Assembly (NCBI GenBank): GCA_017515635.1
Contig: JAFWFO010000011.1
Coordinates: forward strand, 62,001 to 126,000
DNA length: 64,000 nucleotides
Direction of reading: 5' to 3'
Source of the DNA: Selenomonadaceae bacterium
Lineage (GTDB): Bacteria > Bacillota > Negativicutes > Selenomonadales > Selenomonadaceae
The notes beneath the pieces were generated by a model. The model worked only from the letters and a program-made list of their open reading frames with translations, made no database searches and was not told the origin of the DNA. The position numbers and the translations under genes are program-made. Below are positions 16,529 through 23,783 of the stretch, one piece after another (positions within the stretch are counted from its first letter, which is position 1; every line of letters begins with the position of its first letter).

Positions 16529-17347
16529 TTGATTGAAGTCTTTAAAAAAAATCGGCTGTTCGCGATTTATTCGGCGGGCGTCGTGCTGATTTTGCTCGTG
16601 GCGATTTTCGCGCCGTATCTCGCGCCGCAAGACCCGTTTGATGGAAACATGCGCAACGTCTTGCAACCGCCGTCCGCAGAACATTTGCTCGGCACGGACA
16701 AACTCGGTCGCGACACGTTGAGCCGAATTATCGCTGGCACGCAAGTTTCATTATTTATGACGATTTGTCTGGTAATTTTGTTGGCGATTGTCGGATCGGT
16801 CGTCGGGATAACGTCGGGTTATTTCGGCGGCAAAGTCGAAATGGTTTTAATGCGGCTCGCGGACATGATGCTTGCGTTCCCGGGCGTCGTGCTTGCGATT
16901 GCTATTGCGGGCATTTTGGGCGGCTCCGTCGTCAACACGATTTTGGCGTTGCTCGTCGTCGGTTGGGCAAAATATGCGCGTCTGGTTCGTTCGCTCGTCA
17001 TTAAACTTCGCAACAACGATTTCATTATCGCCGCGCAGGTCAACGGCACGAAGACAATAAATATTTTGTGGCGACACATTCTGCCGAATATTTTGCCGAT
17101 GGTCGTTATCACGGGCGCAATGGACATTGGCACGATGATGATGGAAATTGCGGGCTTGTCGTTTTTGGGATTCGGCGCGCAACCTCCTACGCCCGAATGG
17201 GGCTTGATGCTCAATGAAGGGCGGCAATATATCCAAACGGCACCGTGGTTGATGATTTATCCCGGCGCGGCGATTTTTATTGTCGTGGCGACGTTCAATC
17301 TTTGGGGCGACAGTCTTCGCGACGTTTTGGATCCAAGACAACAATAA
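16529..17347 (+). CDS. ABC importer permease, DppC/NikC family
   Basis: 272 residues from TTG 16529. The N-terminal cytoplasmic piece plus helix, then HLLGTDKLGRDTLSRIIAGTQ is the family hallmark, followed by five more helices and the EAA loop NDFIIAAQVNGTKTINILWRHILPN. It would pair with the DppB-type permease. The start has only a weak upstream GGCGGTGA; a heptanucleotide array in the gap may have displaced an older start. Confidence 0.92.
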   Translation: MIEVFKKNRLFAIYSAGVVLILLVAIFAPYLAPQDPFDGNMRNVLQPPSAEHLLGTDKLGRDTLSRIIAGTQVSLFMTICLVILLAIVGSVVGITSGYFGGKVEMVLMRLADMMLAFPGVVLAIAIAGILGGSVVNTILALLVVGWAKYARLVRSLVIKLRNNDFIIAAQVNGTKTINILWRHILPNILPMVVITGAMDIGTMMMEIAGLSFLGFGAQPPTPEWGLMLNEGRQYIQTAPWLMIYPGAAIFIVVATFNLWGDSLRDVLDPRQQ

Positions 17348-17442
17348 AAAATTTGCACGTCGAAAATTTCAACGGCGAACAAAAATTTTAACGTTACGTT
17401 GCCCCAAGACAGCAATAAATTTTTTTAAGGAGTGTTGATTTA

Positions 17443-19038
17443 ATGTTCAAGTGGAAAAAACTTTTCAAGCGTCTCGGCGTCGGAGTTTGCGGCGTCTTCG
17501 CGGCAAGTGTCCTGTTCGCGGGTTGCGGCGGCGGTGACGGCGACTCAAAAAGCGGCAATCCCGAAGTTTTGAAAGTCGGCGTCACGAACTTTGCCGATAC
17601 TCTCGAACCTACGCAAAATTATTTCGGCTGGGTTGTCATGCGCTACGGTCTCGGCGAATGCTTAACCAAATTCGACGAAAAGATGAATATTCAACCGTGG
17701 CTCGCCGAAAAATGGGAAGTCAGCGACGATAAATTGACGTGGACATTTAAAATCCGCGACAACGTCAAATTTTCCAACGGGACGCCGCTCACCGCCGAAG
17801 CCGTCAAAAATTCAATCGAACGCGCCTTTGCGAAGAATACTCGTGCCGCAACTTTCTTTGAATACGAATCCATGACTGCTGACGGGCAAAATCTCATCAT
17901 TAAGACGAAAAAACCTTTGCCGGGGATGCCGGGCTATCTCGCCGACCCGTTATTTATCATCGTCGACACGACTGCCGAACCTGCCCGCGATTTTTCAAAG
18001 GAAGGCCCAATTTGTACGGGGCCTTACGTCGTTGAAAGTTTCGTCAAGGAACGCGCCGTCATGAAACGCAACGAAAATTATTGGGACGGGCAAGTTCCTT
18101 ACGCAACTGTCGAAATTCCGTCGATTGACGACCCGAATACCCGCGCAATGGCTCTGCAATCGGGAGATGTGGACGTTGCAGTCAATATCGCGGCGGGCGA
18201 CATCGATATTTTCAAAAACGATGCCGATAAATTCCATATCGACGAAATTGCAAGCCTGCGCGTCGTGCTCGCTCGCTTAAATCAAAATCCCGACCACATT
18301 TTGAGCGACAAAAAAGTCCGTGAAGCGTTGATTTGCGGTTGCGATCGCGAAACTTACAACGACGTTTTGTTGAGAAAGACTTTTATACCGGGTAAAGCTC
18401 CCGTTCCGCCGTCGCTCGATTACGGTTTCGACCAACTTAAAGACCCGAACGCTTACAATCCCGAACGCGCCGCCAAACTTTTGGACGAAGCAGGCTGGAA
18501 AGACTCCGACGGCGACGGAATTCGCGATAAAGACGGCAAAAATCTTTCGCTCGACTTCGTTGTCTACAATTCCCGCGCTGAATTGCCGCTTTACGCCGAA
18601 GCCGTGCAATCCGACTTGAAAAAACTCGGTTTCGACATCAAAATTAACACCGTCGACTACAATTTGATTGACGGCATGGGCATTAAAGGCGAATATGACC
18701 TGCTTATCTCGAATATCACGACCGCGAACACCGGCGACCCCGAAATTTTCCTTACGTGGTACTGGAAATCGAACGGCGACGGCTCCAACCCGCAAAACGG
18801 CTCAGGTTACAGCAATCCCGCTTACGACGCCAAACTTGAGCAACTCAGTTCCGAATTCGACGCGGCAAATCGTCGCCAACTCATCATCGAATTGCAACAA
18901 ATTCTGCTTGACGACGCCGCATCGCTGTTTTTCGGCTATCCGCAGACAAATATCATCAACGCGAAATATGTTGACGGCGTTGTTATGTATCCGTCCGATT
19001 ATTACTGGATTACGAAGCTGATTCGCCCCGCAAAATAA
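17443..19038 (+). CDS. Substrate-binding lipoprotein, nickel/peptide ABC importer (SBP_bac_5)
   Basis: 531 residues. A lipoprotein signal peptide ends in the lipobox LFAGC (Cys near 24), followed by a glycine-rich linker and a complete SBP_bac_5 fold: VLKVGVTNFADTLEPT, WLAEKWEVSDDKLTWTFKIRDNVKFSNGTPLTAEAV, GPICTGPYVV and RAMALQSGDVDVAVN. These resemble NikA/CntA-like proteins of Firmicutes. In a diderm it would sit in the periplasm anchored to a membrane. The riboswitch upstream points to cobalt or a cobalamin precursor. A hairpin (GGGGAGTCG...GGTCCCC) lies between it and the ATPase gene. Confidence 0.9.
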   Translation: MFKWKKLFKRLGVGVCGVFAASVLFAGCGGGDGDSKSGNPEVLKVGVTNFADTLEPTQNYFGWVVMRYGLGECLTKFDEKMNIQPWLAEKWEVSDDKLTWTFKIRDNVKFSNGTPLTAEAVKNSIERAFAKNTRAATFFEYESMTADGQNLIIKTKKPLPGMPGYLADPLFIIVDTTAEPARDFSKEGPICTGPYVVESFVKERAVMKRNENYWDGQVPYATVEIPSIDDPNTRAMALQSGDVDVAVNIAAGDIDIFKNDADKFHIDEIASLRVVLARLNQNPDHILSDKKVREALICGCDRETYNDVLLRKTFIPGKAPVPPSLDYGFDQLKDPNAYNPERAAKLLDEAGWKDSDGDGIRDKDGKNLSLDFVVYNSRAELPLYAEAVQSDLKKLGFDIKINTVDYNLIDGMGIKGEYDLLISNITTANTGDPEIFLTWYWKSNGDGSNPQNGSGYSNPAYDAKLEQLSSEFDAANRRQLIIELQQILLDDAASLFFGYPQTNIINAKYVDGVVMYPSDYYWITKLIRPAK

Positions 19039-19108
19039 ATCCGAACAAAATTTTCGATTCGGGGAGTCGTCACGACGGCGGTCCCCAAAATTTTCAAGGA
19101 GAACAACA

Positions 19109-19900
19109 ATGTTACTCGACGTGAAAAATTTGGCTGTTTCTTACGGAAAAAATCCGAAACCGACGATTGAGGGCGTAACTTTCGATTTGGACGACGGAGA
19201 AATTCTCGCGATTGTCGGAGAGAGCGGCTCAGGCAAAACTACGGTGATTCGGGCGATTTTGAACGTTTTACCCGGCGGCGGACACGTTTCAAGCGGCGAA
19301 ATGACCTTTGACGGACAAAATCTTTTGACTTTGGACGAAAAAGGCTGGCGAAACCTGCGCGGAGAAAAAATTTCGATGATATTTCAGGACAGCGGCAACA
19401 TGATGAACCCCGTGCACACGATCGGCAAGCAATTTGTCGAATATATTCGCGTGCACAGCGACCTTGACAAGAAATCGGCGTGGGAAATGGCGATTGACAA
19501 GCTTGAATTGATGAATTTGCCCAATCCGGAAACGATTTTGAACTCGTACACGTTTGAATTGTCGGGCGGAATGCGTCAACGCGTCGGAATTGCAATGGCG
19601 ATAACATTTCAGCCGAAACTTTTGCTTGCGGACGAGCCGACGAGCGCGCTTGACGTGACGACACAGGCGCAAATAGTCGGCGAATTGATGTTCATAACAC
19701 GCGGAGCAAACGCGTCAATGATAATCGTCACGCACAATTTGGGCGTCGCGTCGTATATTTCGGACAAATTAATCGTAATGAGCGGCGGAAAAGTCGTTGA
19801 GTCGGGAAAAACGCAAGAAATAATCCAAAATCCGCAACATGAATACACGAAAACGCTTTTGGCGAGCGTTCCGGAGATTGGAGGGCGTCGATATGTCTGA
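19109..19900 (+). CDS. ABC importer ATPase, DppD/NikD family
   Basis: 263 residues, shorter than DppD (about 330) because the C-terminal oligopeptide-binding zinc motif domain is absent, as in NikD. Walker A GESGSGKTT, signature ELSGGMRQRVG, Walker B LLLADEPTSALD and the switch His in THNLG are all present. AAGGAGAA precedes ATG 19109. Its last codons overlap the duplicated ribosome-binding site and start of the DppF-type gene. Confidence 0.93.
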   Translation: MLLDVKNLAVSYGKNPKPTIEGVTFDLDDGEILAIVGESGSGKTTVIRAILNVLPGGGHVSSGEMTFDGQNLLTLDEKGWRNLRGEKISMIFQDSGNMMNPVHTIGKQFVEYIRVHSDLDKKSAWEMAIDKLELMNLPNPETILNSYTFELSGGMRQRVGIAMAITFQPKLLLADEPTSALDVTTQAQIVGELMFITRGANASMIIVTHNLGVASYISDKLIVMSGGKVVESGKTQEIIQNPQHEYTKTLLASVPEIGGRRYV

Positions 19901-20032
19901 AATAATTATGCGCGGTCGCTTTAAAAGCGACGGAACAGTTGGTGTTCCCCGAAGCCGTTCGATTAAACTGACATTGTCATTACATTTCAATGTTACGAAG
20001 AATTTTTTTGTCGTCGGATTGGAGGCGTCAGC
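19882..20032 (+). repeat. Duplicated dppF start plus hairpin element A
   Basis: The ribosome-binding site and first codons of the next gene occur twice: GATTGGAGG(G)CGTC...ATGTC(T/C)GAAATAATTATGCGCG at 19876-19914 and again at 20018-20054. The first copy runs into a perfect hairpin GTCGCTTT-A-AAAGCGAC (19914-19930), then GGAACAGTTGGTGTTCC (itself an inverted repeat). The reading frame from the first ATG (19893) continues into junk and is probably not used. The same hairpin family is found at 62202 and 63581. Confidence 0.8.
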
Positions 20033-20983
20033 ATGTCCGAAATAATTATGCGCGTCGAGAATTTGACGAAAAAATTCCCCGTGAGCGGCGGAAAATTTCT
20101 TACGGCGTGCGATAACATAAGTTTTGACGTGCGAAAAGGCGAAACTGTCGGCATTGTCGGCGAATCAGGTTGCGGAAAGACGACTTTGCTTAAATCGATT
20201 ATGAATATGCAACGCCCGACGAGCGGAAAAATAATTTTTCACGGCGAAGACATAACAAAATTGACGGGCGAGGCGAAACGGCAAAATTATCGACATATCC
20301 AAATGGTTTTTCAAGACCCGACGGCGGCTTTCAACCCGAAAATGAAGATTCGCGACATAATCTGCGAGCCGTTGATAAATTTTGATTTAATTTCGTCGCG
20401 TGAAGTCGATTCCAAGGCGCGGGAACTTTTGACGCAAGTAGAATTGCCTGCGGATTTCGTCGACAGATACCCGAACAACATGAGCGGCGGCCAGCGTCAA
20501 CGCGTGGCGATAGCGCGGGCATTGGCACTTGAGCCGGAAATAATTGCGTGTGACGAGGCGACGAGCGCGCTTGACGTGTCAGTTCAAGACACGATTATAA
20601 AATTGCTGGTAAAACTTCAGCGCGAAAAGGGAATTACGTACATTTTCATTTGCCACGACATGGCTTTGGTCAGTTTATTCAGTCATCGTATTGCGGTTAT
20701 GTATTTGGGCAACATGATGGAGAAAATTGACGGCGACAAACTCGATTCGGCGAAGCATCCGTACACAAAAGCGTTATTGAAGGCAGTTTTTTCGACGGAT
20801 CAGGAAAAAAATCAATATATCGGGATTTTGCCGGGCGAAATTCCGAGTCCGCTTGATATTCCGACGGGTTGTCCGTTCCAAAATCGTTGCGAATACTGTC
20901 AAGATCTTTGCAAACAAAAAAAACCCGATTTGCGCGAAGTTGAGCCGAATCATTTCGTCGCGTGCCATTATAAATGCAATTAG
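20033..20983 (+). CDS. ABC importer ATPase, DppF/NikE family
   Basis: 316 residues with a complete C-terminal domain: Walker A GESGCGKTT, signature NMSGGQRQRVA, Walker B IIACDEATSALD, switch His in CHDMA, then the oligopeptide-transporter C-terminal motif (GEIPSPLDIPTGCPFQNRCEYCQDLC) with four cysteines that can bind an Fe-S or zinc centre. It starts at ATG 20033 after GGAGGCG. The stop codon TAG is supplied by a heptanucleotide array, and a second version of its last codons lies beyond that array. Confidence 0.93.
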   Translation: MSEIIMRVENLTKKFPVSGGKFLTACDNISFDVRKGETVGIVGESGCGKTTLLKSIMNMQRPTSGKIIFHGEDITKLTGEAKRQNYRHIQMVFQDPTAAFNPKMKIRDIICEPLINFDLISSREVDSKARELLTQVELPADFVDRYPNNMSGGQRQRVAIARALALEPEIIACDEATSALDVSVQDTIIKLLVKLQREKGITYIFICHDMALVSLFSHRIAVMYLGNMMEKIDGDKLDSAKHPYTKALLKAVFSTDQEKNQYIGILPGEIPSPLDIPTGCPFQNRCEYCQDLCKQKKPDLREVEPNHFVACHYKCN

Positions 20984-21058
20984 GAATTAGGAATTTGAAA
21001 TTAGGAATTGACGACGCGTAACCATTCCACATTCCTAATTTCAAATTTCAAATTGCAG
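20979..21058. repeat. Inverted pair of heptanucleotide arrays after dppF
   Basis: Left arm: ATTAGGA, ATTAGGA, ATTTGAA, ATTAGGA, ATTGACG (20979-21013). Right arm: TTCCTAA, TTTCAAA, TTTCAAA, TTGCAG (21032-21058), the reverse complement of such units. The arms flank 18 bases and could form a long hairpin. The dppF stop codon is within the first unit. Confidence 0.8.
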
Positions 21059-21059
21059 T

Positions 21060-21086
21060 TTCGTTGCGTGCCATTATCCGCAATGA
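21060..21086 (+). pseudogene. Remnant of a second dppF 3' end
   Basis: Codons for FVACHY followed by PQ and a TGA stop. The intact gene ends FVACHY, K, C, N, stop; the two versions differ by one synonymous base over the shared six codons. The remnant joins directly to the transcription terminator, so it probably represents the original end of the gene. Confidence 0.7.
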
Positions 21087-21092
21087 AAAATC

Positions 21093-21121
21093 AGCCTCGA
21101 CAATTCGTCGGGGCTTTTTCG
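21093..21121 (+). terminator. Terminator of the ABC importer operon
   Basis: GCCTCGAC and GTCGGGGC form a stem (one wobble) around AATTC, followed by TTTTTC. Confidence 0.8.
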
Positions 21122-21147
21122 TTGACGGCGCGAAATTTTTCGGCACG

Positions 21148-21177
21148 TGTAACGAAATCCGTTCGGCGGCGTATAAC
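21148..21177 (+). promoter_or_regulatory. Conserved peptide promoter block, copy 2
   Basis: TGTAAC (21148-21153), 18 bases, TATAAC (21172-21177), then GTGCAGAAA. The spacer begins GAAATCCGTT as in copy 3. Confidence 0.72.
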
Positions 21178-21209
21178 GTGCAGAAAGAAAAATTTTAGGA
21201 GGAATTGAA

Positions 21210-21320
21210 ATGAAGAATGCATTTTGCGGAGCGATTGCGTTGGGAATGACAATGGTTGTTATATCTGTTGTTTCTTTAGCCAAATGCACAATAAGCGTTA
21301 TAGAAGCTGCAACAAAGTAA
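21210..21320 (+). CDS. 36-residue membrane microprotein
   Basis: ATG 21210 has a strong TAGGAGG at the right distance, and the frame encodes 36 residues: a short polar N-terminus (MKNAFCGA), a hydrophobic span of about 18 residues rich in V, I and S, then KCTISVIEAATK. It has one predicted transmembrane helix and two cysteines. It sits behind the same promoter block as the double-glycine peptides and has its own terminator, which argues that it is a real gene. It lacks a double-glycine leader. Function unknown; an immunity or accessory peptide is a guess only. Confidence 0.65.
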   Translation: MKNAFCGAIALGMTMVVISVVSLAKCTISVIEAATK

Positions 21321-21333
21321 TCACAAATAAAAG

Positions 21334-21362
21334 AACCTTCGGCTTATGTCGGAGGTTTTTTC
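21334..21362 (+). terminator. Terminator of the microprotein gene
   Basis: AACCTTCGGC and GTCGGAGGTT pair around TTAT, followed by TTTTT. Confidence 0.8.
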
Positions 21363-21393
21363 GTTGACGGCGGAAAATTTTTCTGCTAAATTT

Positions 21394-21423
21394 TGTAACG
21401 AAATCCGTTTCATGTCGTATAAC
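21394..21423 (+). promoter_or_regulatory. Conserved peptide promoter block, copy 3
   Basis: TGTAAC (21394-21399), 18 bases, TATAAC (21418-21423), then ATGCAGAAA. Confidence 0.72.
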
Positions 21424-21453
21424 ATGCAGAAAATAAATTGGAGGCTGATTACA

Positions 21454-21765
21454 ATGGCAGACGAAAAAATTTTGAAGGACGAACTCTTGAATGACGCCGA
21501 ACTCGACAACGTGGCGGGCGGCACAAGGCTTGAAACCTACGCTGACGGCAACGAACTTTACAAACGCGGACTTTTGACGGAAGATCAAGCATATAGCTGC
21601 GCTCCCGTGCGCGACATGCTTCACAAAATGGGTTACACCGGCTACAAAGACAACGGCGGCATAATCAACGGCAACATTTACACCGACAAAAGCGGCAACA
21701 CGATTTCCCGCGAAGACTTCTGGAAGAATTTCGACGCTGAAAACAACACCAAAATCATTCGCTGA
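21454..21765 (+). CDS. Double-glycine leader peptide, family member 2
   Basis: 103 residues from ATG 21454, with TTGGAGG upstream. The leader KILKDELLNDAELDNVAGG ends in the double glycine; the mature part of 80 residues starts TRLETYADGNELYKRG and ends ISREDFWKNFDAENNTKIIR. A near copy lies at 22306 (over 90% identical). One cysteine occurs in the mature region (YSCAPV), where the other copy has HSAPV. This looks like a secreted peptide family processed by a C39 ABC exporter encoded elsewhere. Activity unknown. Confidence 0.78.
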   Translation: MADEKILKDELLNDAELDNVAGGTRLETYADGNELYKRGLLTEDQAYSCAPVRDMLHKMGYTGYKDNGGIINGNIYTDKSGNTISREDFWKNFDAENNTKIIR

Positions 21766-21786
21766 TAATTTACGGCGACAAATGAT

Positions 21787-21819
21787 AAAAAGCCCTGCAC
21801 AAATCGGCGGGGCTTTTTT
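21787..21819 (+). terminator. Terminator after peptide 2
   Basis: AAAAGCCC...GGGGCTTTT stem with six terminal T. The last 50 bases of the gene plus this terminator are repeated after peptide 4. Confidence 0.82.
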
Positions 21820-21821
21820 CA

Positions 21822-21835
21822 ATGCGTAATGCGTA
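21822..21835. repeat. Heptanucleotide array, two ATGCGTA units
   Basis: ATGCGTA twice, followed by ATGAAAA, directly after the terminator. Short relative of the arrays at 1154 and 15426. Confidence 0.7.
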
Positions 21836-21876
21836 ATGAAAAATCTTTGACCGAGCGAAAAAATTTTTTCGGCGCG

Positions 21877-21906
21877 TGTAACAAAACTTGAAATGCGGCG
21901 TATAAT
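21877..21906 (+). promoter_or_regulatory. Conserved peptide promoter block, copy 4
   Basis: TGTAAC (21877-21882), 18 bases, a perfect TATAAT (21901-21906), then GTGCAGAAA. Confidence 0.75.
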
Positions 21907-21936
21907 GTGCAGAAAACAATTTGGAGGTTGATAATA

Positions 21937-22275
21937 ATGGCGAACGAAATTCTCAAAGACGAAATTCTCAGCGATGACGAACTTGACCGTGTCGCGGGCG
22001 GAACTTTCGCCGAAAGTTACAGCGACGCTCAAAAGTTTGAAAAACTCGGCGTGAAAATCTTCAAAAATGATTTGGCAGGCGTTCCGCTCCTCGACCCCGA
22101 AGGTTTCGCGAATTTGCGCAAAGCATTTGAGAAATACGGCGTCACAATCAAAGATGACGGCAGTATTTTCGGCGATTTGGTCGGCACGTCCAAGGCGAAT
22201 CAATATTACCTCAACGGCAAGGAAATCAGCCGCGATGAGGCCTGGAAACACATCAACGCGCAGTTCAACGCGTAA
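21937..22275 (+). CDS. Double-glycine leader peptide, family member 3
   Basis: 112 residues from ATG 21937 with TTGGAGG. Leader EILKDEILSDDELDRVAGG; the mature 89 residues differ from members 2 and 4 over most of their length but share the C-terminal pattern ISRDEAWKHINAQF (compare ISREDFWKNFDAEN). That shared tail suggests a common recognition or folding element. No cysteine is present. It is co-transcribed with member 4, which follows after 30 bases without a terminator. Confidence 0.76.
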   Translation: MANEILKDEILSDDELDRVAGGTFAESYSDAQKFEKLGVKIFKNDLAGVPLLDPEGFANLRKAFEKYGVTIKDDGSIFGDLVGTSKANQYYLNGKEISRDEAWKHINAQFNA

Positions 22276-22305
22276 AATTTCACCACGCAAAGGAGTTTGA
22301 TAATA

Positions 22306-22614
22306 ATGTCGAACAAAATTCTTAAAGACGAAATTCTCAGCGACGAACAACTCGACAACGTGGCGGGCGGCACAAGGCTTGAAACTTACGCTGACGGCAA
22401 CGAACTTTACAAACGCGGTCTCTTGACGGAAGAGCAAGCACTTCACTCCGCTCCCGTGCGCGACATGCTTCACAAAATGGGTTACACCGGCTACAAAGAC
22501 AACGGCGGCATAATCAACGACAACATCTACACCGACAAAAACGGCAACAATATTTCTCGTGAAGACTTCTGGAAGAATTTCGACGCTGAAAACAACACCA
22601 AAATCATTCGCTGA
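22306..22614 (+). CDS. Double-glycine leader peptide, family member 4
   Basis: 102 residues from ATG 22306 (AAAGGAG upstream). Leader KILKDEILSDEQLDNVAGG, mature part nearly identical to member 2 (TRLETYADGNELYKRG to NNTKIIR). The duplication includes the downstream terminator, so one unit arose by a recent tandem copy with member 3 in between. The leader resembles that of member 3 more than that of member 2, hinting at leader exchange. Confidence 0.78.
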   Translation: MSNKILKDEILSDEQLDNVAGGTRLETYADGNELYKRGLLTEEQALHSAPVRDMLHKMGYTGYKDNGGIINDNIYTDKNGNNISREDFWKNFDAENNTKIIR

Positions 22615-22635
22615 TAATTTACGGCGACAAATGAT

Positions 22636-22668
22636 AAAAAGCCCTGCACAAATCGGCGGGGTTTTTTT
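22636..22668 (+). terminator. Terminator after peptide 4
   Basis: Same AAAAGCCC/GGGGTTTT hairpin as at 21787, with one base change giving a G-T pair, then a T run. Confidence 0.8.
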
Positions 22669-22691
22669 CGTTGCCAAGAGTTATAACACGT

Positions 22692-22721
22692 TTGCATTGA
22701 CGGGCGGCGGTCTTGTATAAT
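22692..22721 (+). promoter_or_regulatory. Promoter of cobD
   Basis: TTGCAT (22692-22697), 18 bases, TATAAT (22716-22721), about 28 bases before the TTG start. Confidence 0.6.
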
Positions 22722-22748
22722 GGCGGAAATTTTTTTGGAGGCGAGACT

Positions 22749-23783
22749 TTGAATCATTACGAACACGGCGGGCAAGTTTATGACGCGGCGGGCAATGTCG
22801 GAAATTTTATCGACTTCAGCGCGAATATTAATCCGCTCGGCTTGTCGGAAAAAGTTCTTCGGGCGTTGACGGAAAATCTGCGCGGCGTGGTGAATTATCC
22901 CGATCCGAATGCAACCGAACTCAAGCGGGCGATTTGTCTGCGTTACGGCGTGCACGAAAAAAATTTGGTTTTGCTCAACGGGGCTTCTGAATTTTTTTAT
23001 CTGTATCTGAATGCGACGCGTCCCGAAAAAGTTTTGATTCCCGTGCCGAGTTTCGTCGAATACGAACGGGCGGCGCGTGCGGCTGGTTGCGACGTGAAAT
23101 TTTTCGTGACGGACGCGACGGAAGATTTTTCCGTTGACATTGACGCGCTAATCGACATAGCAAAAGATTTCGACTGCGTGATAATCGGTCGCCCGAACAA
23201 TCCGACGGGCAATTTAATCGACGCGGAAAAAATTTTACGGCTCGCGCAGGTTACGAAAGTTGTCGTCGACGAATCTTTTATCGACTTCATTGATGTTGAA
23301 TCCGTGCGAAAGTTCGCGTCCGAAAAAATTTCCGTCGTGCAGTCGTTGACAAAAATTTTCGCGATACCGGGTTTGCGATTGGGCTTTGCCGTCGTCGAAG
23401 AAAATTTGGCGCGTAAACTGAATTTGTCGAAGGACGTTTGGAACGTGAACTTTTTGGCGCAGAAAGCAGGCGCGGCGGCTTTGGCTGACGAAGAATTTTT
23501 TCAACGAACGCGGGCTTGGTTGTCAACCGAAAAGAAATTTTTCACCGAACAACTTGACCGTTTATATGGCGTGCATTTTTTCCCGCCGACGGCAAATTTC
23601 GTCCTGCTCAAGTTCGACACGATAACGGGAGCCGAAAAAGTTTTGCAAAATCTGCGCGGCGAAAAAATTCTGCTGAGGAGTTGCGAAAATATTTTGGGAC
23701 TCAACGGCAGTTATTTGCGTTCGGCAATTCGTTCGCGTGCGGAAAATCTTTCGTTGTTGACCGCTTTGGAAAAGTGTTTATGA
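22749..23783 (+). CDS. cobD: Threonine-phosphate decarboxylase CobD (aminotransferase fold)
   Basis: 344 residues from TTG 22749, chosen for GGAGG seven bases upstream. A class I PLP enzyme close to histidinol-phosphate aminotransferase; the N-terminal HGGQVYDAAG and FIDFSANINPLGL are typical of CobD, which makes aminopropanol phosphate for the lower-loop side chain of cobalamin. PLP-site residues are seen in NGASEFFY, GRPNNPTGN, DESFIDF and the lysine region SLTKIFAIPGLRLG. cobU and cobQ lie 20 kb away, so the pathway is split. The stop overlaps the CDF start (ATGA). HisC remains an alternative. Confidence 0.85.
   Translation: MNHYEHGGQVYDAAGNVGNFIDFSANINPLGLSEKVLRALTENLRGVVNYPDPNATELKRAICLRYGVHEKNLVLLNGASEFFYLYLNATRPEKVLIPVPSFVEYERAARAAGCDVKFFVTDATEDFSVDIDALIDIAKDFDCVIIGRPNNPTGNLIDAEKILRLAQVTKVVVDESFIDFIDVESVRKFASEKISVVQSLTKIFAIPGLRLGFAVVEENLARKLNLSKDVWNVNFLAQKAGAAALADEEFFQRTRAWLSTEKKFFTEQLDRLYGVHFFPPTANFVLLKFDTITGAEKVLQNLRGEKILLRSCENILGLNGSYLRSAIRSRAENLSLLTALEKCL

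Noticed and set aside
19839..20045. Open frame between dppD and dppF encoding about 50 residues from ATG 19893
   Set aside because: It only contains the duplicated dppF start and then runs through hairpin sequence; no sign of selection.
21298..22677. 459-codon minus-strand open frame across the peptide cluster
   Set aside because: Antisense to three peptide genes with promoters, ribosome-binding sites and terminators; internal repeats merely mirror the peptide duplication.
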